NCBI GenBank assembly: GCA_029060215.1
Contig: JAIDUK010000034.1
Span: 62,001-126,000, forward strand
Direction of reading: 5' to 3'
DNA length: 64,000 bases
DNA from: Alistipes sp.
Lineage (GTDB): Bacteria > Bacteroidota > Bacteroidia > Bacteroidales > Rikenellaceae
Positions 41,752 through 50,357 of this stretch are shown piece after piece (the first letter of the stretch is position 1; every line of letters starts with the position of its first letter). The notes beneath the pieces were generated by a model. The model ran no database searches, had not been told where the DNA came from, and saw only the letters and a list, made by a program, of their open reading frames with translations. A program made the translations under genes and the position numbers.

Positions 41752-43173
41752 CTAAATCTGTTTGCGCAGCCGCGCCACGGGGATGTTGAGCATCTCGCGG
41801 TACTTGGCCACCGTGCGGCGGGCGATGCGGTAGCCCTTGGAGTTGAGGATGTCCATCAGCGTTTCGTCGGTCAGCGGGTGGCGCTTGTCCTCGTCGTCGA
41901 TGCACTGCTGGAGGATGTTCTTGATTTCGTAGCTCGACACTTCCTCGCCGCTCTCGGTCTGCATGGCTTCGGAGAAGAGCGATTTCAGCAGGATGATGCC
42001 GAACTGCGTCTGCACGTACTTGCTGTTGACCACGCGCGAGATGGTCGACACGTCGAGCCCCGTGCGGTCGGCTATGTCTTTGAGGATCATGGGCCGCAGT
42101 TTCGACTGGTCGCCGTCCTTGAAGTACTCCTGCTGGTAGTCCAGAATGGTCTGCATGGTGCGCATCAGCGTGTCGTGCCGCTGCTTGATGGCCGAAATGA
42201 ACCACTTGGCCGAATCGATCTTGCTCTTGACGAACTGGATCGCTTCCTTGTCCTTCTCCTTGACCGTGCCGTCCGAAGCCACCATGTCGCGGATCATCTC
42301 CACGTAGCGGCGGTTGACCCGCACCTCGGGCACGTTGTAGGAGTTGAGCGAGAGTTGGAACCGCCCGTCCTGATAGTCGAGGATGAAATCGGGGATGATG
42401 TAGGGCGTGGTGTCGGTCCCGCCCTCGGCATAGAGGTTGCCGGGTTTGGGCGACAGCCGCTTGATTTCGGCGATGGCCTCGCGGAACTCCTCTTCCGACA
42501 CCTGAAGCCGCACCATGAGTTTTTCGTAGTGCTTCTTGACGAACTCCTCGAAATACGAGGTCAGAATCTTGCGGGCCAGCCGCCGCGGCCGGGAATTCAC
42601 CGCCTTCTGGTTCATTTGCAGCAGCAGACATTCGCGCAGGTTGCGCGCTCCGACCCCGGCGGGTTCCAGCTCGTGGATCGCGTCCAGCAGCCGTTCGAGT
42701 TCGTCGGCCGTGGTTTCGAGCCCCACCGAAAAAGCGATGTCGTCGGCTATCGACTCCAGATCGCGGCGCAGATAGCCGTCTTCGTCGATGCTGCCGATCA
42801 GGTAGACCGACAGCCGCATGGCGCGCTCCGAGAGGTTGCGGAAACTGAGCTGCTCGACCAGATACTCCTGCAACGAGCGCCCCCCGGTCAGGAACACGGG
42901 GCGCTGCTTGTCGTCCTTGGAGTAGTTGTTGATCCGGCTTTTGTAGGCCGGCGTATCGTCCTCGCGCAGGTACTCCTCGACCGAAATCTGCTGCGGCTCG
43001 GCATCCTCCTCGGCGCTCCGCTCCTCTTCCTCGAGCACGATGTTGTCCTCGATCTCCTGCTTGATGCGCTGTTCGAGCTGGACGGTGGGAAGCTCCAGCA
43101 GCTTGATCATCTGGATCTGCTGCGGAGAGAGTTTCTGCTGGAGCGAAATGATCTGTCGCTGATTGATGGCCAT
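41752..43173 (-). CDS. rpoN: RNA polymerase sigma-54 factor
   Basis: Sigma-54 directs RNA polymerase to -24/-12 promoters that need AAA+ activators. The 473-residue protein has the Gln- and Leu-rich activator-interacting region I (QRQIISLQQKLSPQQIQMIK), an acidic region II (EEEERSAEEDAEPQQ), a core-binding and CBD region, and the RpoN box ARRTVAKYRE near residues 451-460. The start is the ATG at 43171-43173, giving MAINQRQ; an in-frame start at 43224 would encode AT-tract residues only. No activator gene is seen in the window. It follows asnS on the same strand across an AT-type heptad hairpin. Confidence 0.94.
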   Translation of the reverse strand: MAINQRQIISLQQKLSPQQIQMIKLLELPTVQLEQRIKQEIEDNIVLEEEERSAEEDAEPQQISVEEYLREDDTPAYKSRINNYSKDDKQRPVFLTGGRSLQEYLVEQLSFRNLSERAMRLSVYLIGSIDEDGYLRRDLESIADDIAFSVGLETTADELERLLDAIHELEPAGVGARNLRECLLLQMNQKAVNSRPRRLARKILTSYFEEFVKKHYEKLMVRLQVSEEEFREAIAEIKRLSPKPGNLYAEGGTDTTPYIIPDFILDYQDGRFQLSLNSYNVPEVRVNRRYVEMIRDMVASDGTVKEKDKEAIQFVKSKIDSAKWFISAIKQRHDTLMRTMQTILDYQQEYFKDGDQSKLRPMILKDIADRTGLDVSTISRVVNSKYVQTQFGIILLKSLFSEAMQTESGEEVSSYEIKNILQQCIDDEDKRHPLTDETLMDILNSKGYRIARRTVAKYREMLNIPVARLRKQI

Positions 43174-43181
43174 ACTGCTGC

Positions 43182-43302
43182 CGAAAAAAATTAAAAATGA
43201 AAAATTAAAAATCACCTCGTGCACCTGGTATCGGGGGAGCAGCGCACATCGGCATCCGACCGTCGGCCGGCACTCCGATTTCCGAATTTTTAATTTTCAG
43301 TT
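43182..43302. repeat. AT-type heptad hairpin module between asnS and rpoN
   Basis: AAAATTAAAAAT at 43201-43212 is perfectly complementary to ATTTTTAATTTT at 43286-43297. Reading the sense (minus) strand, the A-rich arm follows the asnS stop and the T-rich arm precedes the rpoN ATG. The spacer of about 73 bp is GC-rich and unique. Confidence 0.7.
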
Positions 43303-43309
43303 CCTAATC

Positions 43310-44698
43310 TTAGAAGTCGGCGTGCTGCGGCGTGCGCGGGAAGGGCTGCACGTCGCGGATGTTGGTCAGGCCCGTCACGAAGATCAGCAGCCGGTCGAAG
43401 CCCAGACCGAATCCCGAGTGCGGAGCCGAACCCCAGCGGCGCGTGTCCAGATACCACCAGAGTTCGCGTTCGCTCATCCCGAGTTCCCGAACCCTTGCAC
43501 AGAGTTTGCCATAATCGGCCTCGCGCTCCGAACCGCCGATAATCTCGCCTATTCCGGGGAACAAGACGTCCATACCGCGTACGGTCTTGCCGTCGTCGTT
43601 CTGTTTCATGTAGAAAGCCTTGATCTCCTTGGGATAGTTGATCAGGATCACAGGGCGCTTGAAATGCTCCTCCACCAAGTAGCGTTCGTGCTCCGACTGC
43701 AAGTCGCAGCCCCACTCGCACGGGAATTCGAACTTGCGGCCCGAAGCCTTGAGTATCTCGATCGCCTCGGTGTATTCGAGCCGCTGGAAATCGTGCGCCA
43801 GCACCGACTCCAAGCGTTCGAGGAGCCCTTGGTCCCACATCTTGTTCATGAATTCGAGGTCTTCGCGGCAGTGCTCCAGCGCATAGCGGATCAGGTACTT
43901 CAGGAAGTCCTCGGCCAACTCCATGTTGTCTTCCAGCTCGTAGAACGCCGCTTCGGGTTCGATCATCCAGAACTCCGACGCATGGCGCGGCGTGTTGGAG
44001 TTCTCGGCGCGGAACGTGGGCCCGAACGTGTAGATGCGGCCCAGCGCCAGCGCACCCAGCTCGCCTTCGAGCTGTCCCGAGACGGTCAGGTTGCAGGCCC
44101 GGCCGAAGAAGTCCTGCGCGTAGTCGACCTTGCCCTCGTCGTTGCGGGGCGGATTCTCCATGTCGAGCGTCGTCACTTGGAACATGGCGCCCGCGCCCTC
44201 GCAGTCGGAAGCCGTGATGATGGGCGTATGGAAATAATAGAACCCGTTCTTGTTGAAATATTCGTGGATGGCATAGGCCATCGCGTGGCGGATGCGCAGC
44301 ACGGCCCCGAAGGTGTTGGTCCGGGGACGCAGATAGGCTATGTCGCGCAGGAACTCGAGCGAGTGGCCTTTCTTCTGCAAGGGGTAGCTCTCGGGGTCGG
44401 CCGTGCCGTAGATCTCGATGCGGCCGGCCTGCACTTCGACCCCCTGCCCCGAACCGGGCGAAGCCACCAGCCGGCCGTCGACACGGATGCAGGCGCCCGT
44501 CGTAACGGGCTTGAGCTCCTCTTCGGCGATCTTCGCCAGATCGACCACCACCTGTATGTTGGCCGCGCACGAACCGTCGTTCAAGGCGATGAACGCCACG
44601 TTCTTGTTGCCGCGCTTGGTGCGCACCCAGCCTTTCACCACGATGTCGGCGTCTACGGCGCCCGACTTCAGAATCTCTGCAATTCTCTGCGTTTTCAT
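43310..44698 (-). CDS. asnS: asparaginyl-tRNA synthetase
   Basis: The 462-residue class IIb enzyme charges tRNA-Asn. An N-terminal OB-fold anticodon-binding domain ([20 protein letters not shown]) is followed by the catalytic domain with class II motif 2 ([20 protein letters not shown]) and motif 3 ([11 protein letters not shown]). The Thr-Pro-Arg-His sequence is that of AsnRS rather than AspRS. The ATG at 44696-44698 is used; an upstream in-frame codon would extend into the promoter region. Its promoter overlaps that of the divergent GH2-like gene. Confidence 0.94.
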   Translation of the reverse strand: MKTQRIAEILKSGAVDADIVVKGWVRTKRGNKNVAFIALNDGSCAANIQVVVDLAKIAEEELKPVTTGACIRVDGRLVASPGSGQGVEVQAGRIEIYGTADPESYPLQKKGHSLEFLRDIAYLRPRTNTFGAVLRIRHAMAYAIHEYFNKNGFYYFHTPIITASDCEGAGAMFQVTTLDMENPPRNDEGKVDYAQDFFGRACNLTVSGQLEGELGALALGRIYTFGPTFRAENSNTPRHASEFWMIEPEAAFYELEDNMELAEDFLKYLIRYALEHCREDLEFMNKMWDQGLLERLESVLAHDFQRLEYTEAIEILKASGRKFEFPCEWGCDLQSEHERYLVEEHFKRPVILINYPKEIKAFYMKQNDDGKTVRGMDVLFPGIGEIIGGSEREADYGKLCARVRELGMSERELWWYLDTRRWGSAPHSGFGLGFDRLLIFVTGLTNIRDVQPFPRTPQHADF

Positions 44699-44740
44699 GA
44701 CGATATGCTCTTCGTTTGTTCGTTCCTTTTTCCGAATTGA

Positions 44741-44771
44741 CAAAGATAGTCGTTATTTGCGATTCGGCAAA
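44741..44771 (-). promoter_or_regulatory. promoter of asnS
   Basis: On the minus strand TTTG (complement of 44768-44771) is followed after 19 bp by TATCTTTG (complement of 44741-44748). The leader would be about 35 bases. It overlaps the divergent promoter at 44756-44786 by 16 bp. Confidence 0.8.
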
Positions 44772-44786
44772 AAAAACCTACCTTTG
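44756..44786 (+). promoter_or_regulatory. promoter of the GH2-like gene
   Basis: TTTG at 44756-44759 is followed after 19 bp by TACCTTTG at 44779-44786, 30 bp before the ATG at 44817. The -33 elements of this promoter and of asnS lie inside each other's spacers. Confidence 0.8.
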
Positions 44787-44816
44787 TCGTGCGTTATAAA
44801 ACAAGGTATATATCTT

Positions 44817-46130
44817 ATGATACGGATCCTCTCGTTCTGCGCGGCTCTGCTCTGGGCGGCAGGCGCATCGGCCCAGCAGGGGGCGCGCATCTCCCGCACC
44901 GAAGCCCTGCCCTACGACCTGCGCCACCGTGCCGAGGCCCGCGACCGCGCCGCCTCGGGCCACATCATCGGCTTCCGCCCCGCCACGACCCTCGCCGCCG
45001 AGGGGCCGCTCAGCGCCGTCATGGAGCAGCAGATCGAAATACCCTACGTCTGGACCGACGGCTGCGTCTATCTCCACATAGAGAACGCCCCCGCGGCCTA
45101 TGCGCTGTGGGTCAACGACCGCAAGGCGGCCGAGGTCGACGACCCGCTCACCCCCGCCGAATTCGACCTCTCGCCCTTCATCCGGCAGGGGGTCAACGAC
45201 TTCAAGCTGCTGCTGTTCGGCGACCGCAACCGGCTGGGATTCGCCGACCCCGTGCGCCGCAAGGAGTTCGAGGGCAGCTGCCTCTACTACCAGAACAAGC
45301 GGTCGATCCGCGACTTCGAAATCGCGTTGGTGCCCGATTCGCTCGGCCGCAACTTCGCCATGCTCGACCTGAAGATCGTGGCGCAGAACATGTTCAACTA
45401 CGACGAGACGGTCGAAGTGGGCTACGACATCTATTCGCCGCAGGGCAAGCTGCTCGAATTCGACATCCGCGAGGTCTCGGTCCCCGGGCGTTCGACCGAC
45501 ACGGTGCGTTTCTTGCCCTTTATCTACCACGCCTACGAAAACAAGTGGGAGCCCTCGGCCAAGAACCCGCCCCTCTACAAGGTCATGCTTTTCACCCGCC
45601 GCGACGGCACCTACAAGGAATACATGCCCCTGAAGATCGGTTTCGGCAAGGCCGAATTCGCCGACGGCAAGTTCACCCGCTTCGGCAAGGCGCTCGACCT
45701 CAAGACCGTGCGCTACAATGCCGCGGCCGATGCCAAGACGACCGCCGCCCAGCTGCAAGCGCTCCGCAAACAGGGCTGCAACACCCTCGCTCCCGACTAT
45801 CCGCAGCCCGAGTGGTTCTACTCGCTCTGCGACGAGCTGGGGCTGCAAGTCATCGACCGGGCCAACATCCATGCGCCCGAGCAGCGCGACAACCGCCGCG
45901 TGGGAGGCACCCCGTCCAACGACCCGGCGCTGGCCGACGAGTATCTGGAGCGCGTGAAAGCCATGTACTACCGTTCGCGCAACCACACTTGCGTCATCGC
46001 CTATGCCTTGAGCGGCGAGGCGGGCAACGGCTACTGCCTCTACAAGGCCTACCAGTGGCTCAAGGCGGCCGACCCGTCGCGGCCGGTCATCTGCCCCGAT
46101 GCCGACGGCGAGTGGAACAGCGACTTATAA
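44817..46130 (+). CDS. GH2-like exported protein with incomplete TIM barrel
   Basis: The 437-residue protein has a signal peptide (ILSFCAALLWAAGASAQ), a jelly-roll region (WTDGCVYLHIENAPAAYALW, then NDRKAAEVDDPLTPAEFDL), an Ig-like middle domain (EVGYDIYSPQGKLLEFDIRE) and the first half of a glycoside hydrolase family 2 TIM barrel (TTAAQLQALRKQGCNTLAPD, PEWFYSLCDELGLQVIDRAN). The acid/base region, usually SLGNE, reads ALSGEAGNG, and the protein stops about 30 residues later, before the strand with the nucleophile Glu. It is therefore probably truncated or non-catalytic. The stop is followed directly by a heptad tract. Confidence 0.78.
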   Translation: MIRILSFCAALLWAAGASAQQGARISRTEALPYDLRHRAEARDRAASGHIIGFRPATTLAAEGPLSAVMEQQIEIPYVWTDGCVYLHIENAPAAYALWVNDRKAAEVDDPLTPAEFDLSPFIRQGVNDFKLLLFGDRNRLGFADPVRRKEFEGSCLYYQNKRSIRDFEIALVPDSLGRNFAMLDLKIVAQNMFNYDETVEVGYDIYSPQGKLLEFDIREVSVPGRSTDTVRFLPFIYHAYENKWEPSAKNPPLYKVMLFTRRDGTYKEYMPLKIGFGKAEFADGKFTRFGKALDLKTVRYNAAADAKTTAAQLQALRKQGCNTLAPDYPQPEWFYSLCDELGLQVIDRANIHAPEQRDNRRVGGTPSNDPALADEYLERVKAMYYRSRNHTCVIAYALSGEAGNGYCLYKAYQWLKAADPSRPVICPDADGEWNSDL

Positions 46131-46217
46131 AAGTCAGAAGTGAAAGGTGAAAGGTGAAAAGTAACAGGTGAAAAGTGAAAGGCGAAGCATCGGCAAGCGA
46201 ACAGAGCCTTTCACCTC
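46131..46217. repeat. heptad-tract hairpin module before rlmH
   Basis: A long purine tract (GTGAAAG, GTGAAAA and variants) follows the GH2-like stop. AGGTGAAAGG at 46145-46154 is perfectly complementary to CCTTTCACCT at 46207-46216, which ends 7 bp before the rlmH ATG. Confidence 0.72.
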
Positions 46218-46223
46218 GGGATT

Positions 46224-46697
46224 ATGACCTTAGAACTGATCGTCATAGGCAAAACCGACTCGCAGGAAGTCGCCGCGCTGGTGGAGTTGTACGCCCGGCG
46301 CGTCAACCACTACTGCCGTTTTTCGCTCACGGTGCTGCCCGACGTGCGCAGCACCCGCAAGCTCACCGCGCGCCAGCAGTCGGCGGCCGAGGGGGCGGCT
46401 ATCCTGCGGCAGCTCGGCGAGGGCGATTTCGTGGTTCTCTTGGACGAGCGGGGCGAGGAGATGCGCTCCGTCGAGTTCGCCGGCTGGCTCCAGAAGCGCA
46501 TGAACAGCGGCGTGCGGCGGCTGGTCATGGTCATCGGCGGCCCCTACGGATTCTCCGACGAGGTCTACGCCCGGGCCGATGCGCGCCTGTCGCTCTCGCG
46601 CATGACCTTCTCCCACCAGATCGTGCGGGCGATCTTCGCCGAGCAGATCTACCGCGCCTTCACCATTCTCAACAACGAACCCTATCACCACGAATAA
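46224..46697 (+). CDS. rlmH: 23S rRNA (pseudouridine-1915 N3) methyltransferase
   Basis: RlmH is a SPOUT-class knotted methyltransferase that methylates pseudouridine 1915 in helix 69 of 23S rRNA in the assembled ribosome. The 157-residue product matches the family in length and in the conserved parts: FVVLLDERGEEMRSVEFA, the SAM-binding loop VIGGPYGFSDEV, and the C-terminal SLSRMTFSHQIVRAIFAEQ followed by IYRAFTILNNEPYHHE. The ATG at 46224 lies just after the pyrimidine arm of a heptad hairpin. A TonB-dependent receptor gene starts 1 bp after its stop, so the two are likely cotranscribed. Confidence 0.95.
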   Translation: MTLELIVIGKTDSQEVAALVELYARRVNHYCRFSLTVLPDVRSTRKLTARQQSAAEGAAILRQLGEGDFVVLLDERGEEMRSVEFAGWLQKRMNSGVRRLVMVIGGPYGFSDEVYARADARLSLSRMTFSHQIVRAIFAEQIYRAFTILNNEPYHHE

Positions 46698-46698
46698 G

Positions 46699-48951
46699 AT
46701 GCGCCGCCTGCTCCCCGTGCTGTTTTGTCTCTTCGCCGCACCGTCCGCCGCCCGGGCCGACGAGGGACGCGCCGATGCCGACACGGTCATAGCGGTCGAC
46801 AAGGTGCAGATTTCGGCCATCAAGCAGGGGCCGGTGCTCCGCGCGCAGCCCGTGGCGGCCACCATCGTCGGCAGCCGGGTCCTCGCAGGCGGGCGGCTCT
46901 GCGCCGTGAAGCACCTGTCGCAGCGGGTGCCCAACCTCCACATCCCCGACTACGGGTCGCGCATGACTTCGTCGGTCTACGTCCGCGGACTCGGGGCGCG
47001 CATCGACCAGCCCGTCGTGGGGATGAACGTCGACAACGTCCCCGTCATGAACAAGGACTGCTACGACACCGAACTCACCGACATCGAGCGGATCGAGGTG
47101 CTGCGGGGCCCCCAGTCGACCCTCTACGGCCGCAATACGATGGGCGGCGTCATCAACGTCTACACCCTCTCGCCCCTTGCCTACCAAGGCACCCGCCTCG
47201 CAGCCGAATACGGCAGCGGCAGCACATGGCGCCTGCGCGCTTCGACCTACCATCGCTCCGGCGAGCGGTTCGGCTGGGCCCTCGCGGGTTTCTACACCCG
47301 TTCCGACGGTTTCTTCGAGAACCTCGCCACGGGCCGCAACTGCGACAGCGAGCAGGCGGGCGGCGGGCGGCTCAAACTCCAGTGGCGCAGCTGCAGCGGC
47401 CTGCGCATCGACAACACGCTCTCGTTCTCGCTGCTCGACCAAGGCGGCTACCCCTATGCCTACATCGGCGAGGAGATCGTCCGCGACGGTGCGGCCCTCA
47501 TCCGCCCCGGCGAAATCCGCTACAACGACCCCGCGGGCTACCGCCGCACCGCCCTCAGCGACGGGCTCACCGTCCGCCGCGACGCCGCAAACTACAGCGT
47601 CTCGTCGATCACCGCCTGCCAGTACTCCGACGACGCCATGACGCTCGATCAGGATTTCCTGCCCCTCTCCTACTTCACGCTCCGGCAGGCCCGCACCGAA
47701 TGGACCCTCTCCGAAGAGCTGCTTTTCCGTTCGCACGACAAGGGGCGCTACCGCTGGCTCGCCGGATTGTTCGCCTTTTACCGCCATTCGCGCATCGGGG
47801 CTCCGGTGCACTTCAAGCGCGACGGCATCGAGGAGCTGATCCTGCGCAACGCCAATTTCGGCCCCGTCTTCCGCTACGACACCGATGCCGAGGAGCTGCT
47901 TCTCGCGTCGGACTTCCGCACCCCCGCCTTCGGCGCAGCGCTCTACCACGAATCGACCTTCAAGTTCGGCCGCTGGACCCTCGCCGCAGGCATCCGCGCC
48001 GACTTCGAGCACACCCGCCTGCACTACCGCAGCCGCGCTTCGTTCGACTATTCGCTCAGCATCGAGGGCGGCCCCGCCGGACAGCACACCGCCGCCATCG
48101 ACGAGCGCAGCACGCTGCGGCGTTCGTTCCTCGAAATCCTGCCCAAGGCTTCGGTCATGTACGCGTTCGATGAGACACGCAACCTCTATTTTTCGGTCGC
48201 CAAGGGTTACAAGGCAGGCGGATTCAACACCCAGCTCTTCTCCGACATCTTGCAGGAGAAGCTCAAGGCCCAGATGGTTTCGGGCTTCGACGACACCGAC
48301 CCCTCGCTGATGTCGTACCGGCCCGAGAAAAGTTGGAATTTCGAGTTGGGCGGCCATTTCTCCTGCGCACAAGGGGTCGTGCGGGGCGACTTCGCCCTCT
48401 TCTGGATCCTCTGCCGCGACCAGCAGCTCACCGTCTTTCCCGCGGGTGCGGCCACCGGCCGCATGATGACCAACGCCGGGCGTTCGCGTTCCGCAGGCGG
48501 CGAGCTGTCGTTGCAGGTAGTCCCCCGCAACAACGTGGTCATCGACGCCGCCTACGGTTTCACCGACGCCCGCTTCGTCCGCTACGACAACGGCCTCGAA
48601 GATTTCAGCGGCAACCGCATCCCCTACGCACCCGCCCACACCCTCTCGCTCGGGGCCGAATGGTCCGTCGCCACCGGCGCCGACTGGCTCCGCGAAGTGG
48701 TCTTGCAGGTCGGCGCCCGCGGCACAGGACCCATCCGATGGGACGAAGCCAACACCCGGCAGCAGGATTTCTTCATGCTCTTCGACGCGGCGGTCTCGTT
48801 GCGCCACAGTCGTTATTCGCTCGACTTCTGGGGCCGCAACCTCGCCGACGCTTCCTACGACGTCTTCTATTTCAAGTCCATGGGCAACGAGTTCGTCCAG
48901 CGCGGACGGACCCGCACCATGGGCATCACCTTATCCATCAACATAGGCTGA
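46699..48951 (+). CDS. TonB-dependent outer membrane receptor
   Basis: The 750-residue receptor has a signal peptide (LPVLFCLFAAPSAARA), a possible TonB box (DTVIAVDKVQ), a plug domain (SQRVPNLHIPDYGSRMTSSV, LRGPQSTLYGRNTMGGVINV) and a 22-strand-type barrel with an ending typical of the family (RTRTMGITLSINIG). It lacks the N-terminal extension and the SusD partner of glycan receptors, so it more likely imports an iron chelate, vitamin or other small ligand; this is inference. It starts 1 bp after rlmH and is followed 1 bp later by a small lipoprotein gene, probably its accessory partner. Confidence 0.9.
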   Translation: MRRLLPVLFCLFAAPSAARADEGRADADTVIAVDKVQISAIKQGPVLRAQPVAATIVGSRVLAGGRLCAVKHLSQRVPNLHIPDYGSRMTSSVYVRGLGARIDQPVVGMNVDNVPVMNKDCYDTELTDIERIEVLRGPQSTLYGRNTMGGVINVYTLSPLAYQGTRLAAEYGSGSTWRLRASTYHRSGERFGWALAGFYTRSDGFFENLATGRNCDSEQAGGGRLKLQWRSCSGLRIDNTLSFSLLDQGGYPYAYIGEEIVRDGAALIRPGEIRYNDPAGYRRTALSDGLTVRRDAANYSVSSITACQYSDDAMTLDQDFLPLSYFTLRQARTEWTLSEELLFRSHDKGRYRWLAGLFAFYRHSRIGAPVHFKRDGIEELILRNANFGPVFRYDTDAEELLLASDFRTPAFGAALYHESTFKFGRWTLAAGIRADFEHTRLHYRSRASFDYSLSIEGGPAGQHTAAIDERSTLRRSFLEILPKASVMYAFDETRNLYFSVAKGYKAGGFNTQLFSDILQEKLKAQMVSGFDDTDPSLMSYRPEKSWNFELGGHFSCAQGVVRGDFALFWILCRDQQLTVFPAGAATGRMMTNAGRSRSAGGELSLQVVPRNNVVIDAAYGFTDARFVRYDNGLEDFSGNRIPYAPAHTLSLGAEWSVATGADWLREVVLQVGARGTGPIRWDEANTRQQDFFMLFDAAVSLRHSRYSLDFWGRNLADASYDVFYFKSMGNEFVQRGRTRTMGITLSINIG

Positions 48952-48952
48952 C

Positions 48953-49483
48953 ATGTTCAAAAAAATCATTCTTTCGGCAGCTGCGGTCCTCGCACTGACC
49001 GCCTGCAACGACAACGATTCGGACGCACCCCGCTTCGCCGCCGAGAACACCCTCATCGAGAACGGCTCGCTGACGGGCACCAACCTCCACTTCCTCGGCA
49101 CGGCGACCTCCGTCTCGGCCGACGGCCTCTCTTTCACCGACGGCTCCGCCCGCTTCGAATTCGCCGGACTGGACGATTTCACGCTCTACATGCACAATAC
49201 GCGCTTCGCCGCGGCCATGCCCGCCTTGAAGATGCGGCTCTACGATATCCTCTACACGCCGGGCGAGGGGGCCGCGCTCTCGTTCGCCCTCGAATCGATC
49301 GTCCCCGATGTCTACCTGCGCAACGCCGTCGGAGGAGGATTCAGCTACCAACCCATGCCTGCCTACACCCTCACCGAAGTCGAGGGTGCGATCGAGGGCA
49401 TCGGCTGCCGCGTCGCCTTTTCGTGCAACGTACCCGGCAAAGGCCTCTACCGTGTGACGTACGAAGGCAAACTATTGGAATAA
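48953..49483 (+). CDS. calycin-like lipoprotein next to the TonB receptor
   Basis: The 176-residue lipoprotein (signal ending LALTAC) has a very acidic mature start NDNDSDAP, consistent with surface export in Bacteroidota. The rest is beta-rich (TSVSADGLSFTDGSARFEFA, VAFSCNVPGKGLYRVTYEGK), which fits the calycin-like families of Bacteroidales, but I cannot assign a ligand. The gene starts 1 bp after the receptor stop and is very probably translated from the same mRNA, suggesting a role in ligand capture for that receptor. Confidence 0.78.
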   Translation: MFKKIILSAAAVLALTACNDNDSDAPRFAAENTLIENGSLTGTNLHFLGTATSVSADGLSFTDGSARFEFAGLDDFTLYMHNTRFAAAMPALKMRLYDILYTPGEGAALSFALESIVPDVYLRNAVGGGFSYQPMPAYTLTEVEGAIEGIGCRVAFSCNVPGKGLYRVTYEGKLLE

Positions 49484-49496
49484 TTCAACATCACAC

Positions 49497-50357
49497 ATGC
49501 TTATGAAACCCGAATACAAACCTTTCGTCGACGAACTCATCGAACTCTGCATCCGCGAAGACATCGGCGACGGCGACCACACCTCGCTCTGCTGCATCCC
49601 GGCCGACGAACAGGGCCGCATGCGCCTGCTCTGCAAGGAAGAGGGCACCCTCGCAGGCATCGAGATCGCCGAACTGGTGCTCCGCCGGCTCGACCCCGGC
49701 ATCCGTTTCGAGCAGCTGCTCCGCGACGGCGACCGCGTCCGCCCCGGCGACGTGGCGTTCTACGTTTCGGGACGCCTGCGCTCGCTCTTGCAGGCCGAAC
49801 GCATCCTGCTGAACATCATGCAGCGCATGAGCGGCGTAGCCACGCAGACGGCCGTCTACGTCGCCCGGCTCGAGGGGCTCCACACCAAGGTCCTCGACAC
49901 CCGCAAGACCACGCCCGGCATGCGCGTGCTGGACAAGATGGCCGTCAAGATCGGCGGCGGCGAAAACCACCGCATGGGGCTCTTCGACATGGTGCTCCTG
50001 AAGGATAACCACATCGATTTCGCAGGCGGCATAGGCAACGCCATCCGCGGCGCCCGCCAATACCTCGCCGCCAAGGGCAAGAACATCCCCATCGAGTGCG
50101 AGGTCCGCACCTTGGACGACATCGACGAGGTCTTCGCCGCAGGCGGGGTCGACCGCATCATGTTCGACAACTTCTCGCCCGAGCTCACGCGCGAAGCCGT
50201 GCTCAAGGTGGCCGGGCGCTGCGAAACCGAATCGAGCGGGGGCATCACCCTCGACAACCTGCGTCAGTACGCCGAATGCGGCGTCGACTTCATCTCGGTC
50301 GGGGCGCTGACCCATCGGATCAAGTCGCTCGACATGTCGCTCAAAGCCTGCCGGTGA
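49497..50357 (+). CDS. nadC: nicotinate-nucleotide pyrophosphorylase (carboxylating)
   Basis: NadC converts quinolinate and PRPP to nicotinate mononucleotide in de novo NAD synthesis. The 286-residue protein has the quinolinate phosphoribosyltransferase features: EDIGDGDHTS near residue 20, AERILLNIMQRMSGVAT near 100, the VLDTRKTTPGMRVLDKMAVK active-site region, GGGENHRMGLFDMVLLKDNH, and SSGGITLDNLRQYAECGVDF. ATG 49497 or the ATG two codons later are both possible. Its stop overlaps the next gene by one base. nadE, the last enzyme of the pathway, is at 36.5 kb. Confidence 0.95.
   Translation: MLMKPEYKPFVDELIELCIREDIGDGDHTSLCCIPADEQGRMRLLCKEEGTLAGIEIAELVLRRLDPGIRFEQLLRDGDRVRPGDVAFYVSGRLRSLLQAERILLNIMQRMSGVATQTAVYVARLEGLHTKVLDTRKTTPGMRVLDKMAVKIGGGENHRMGLFDMVLLKDNHIDFAGGIGNAIRGARQYLAAKGKNIPIECEVRTLDDIDEVFAAGGVDRIMFDNFSPELTREAVLKVAGRCETESSGGITLDNLRQYAECGVDFISVGALTHRIKSLDMSLKACR

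Noticed and set aside
41388..41755. Possible CRISPR array because of repeated 20-25-bp units
   Set aside because: Units are irregular in length, there are no unique spacers of constant size, no dyad typical of CRISPR repeats is kept, and no cas gene is near.
42536..43194. Plus-strand open frames antisense to rpoN
   Set aside because: rpoN motifs including the RpoN box are complete on the minus strand; the antisense frames show no features.
46699..49483. A Sus-like polysaccharide utilisation locus at the TonB receptor
   Set aside because: The receptor lacks the N-terminal extension of SusC proteins, there is no SusD, and no glycoside hydrolase or regulator is adjacent.
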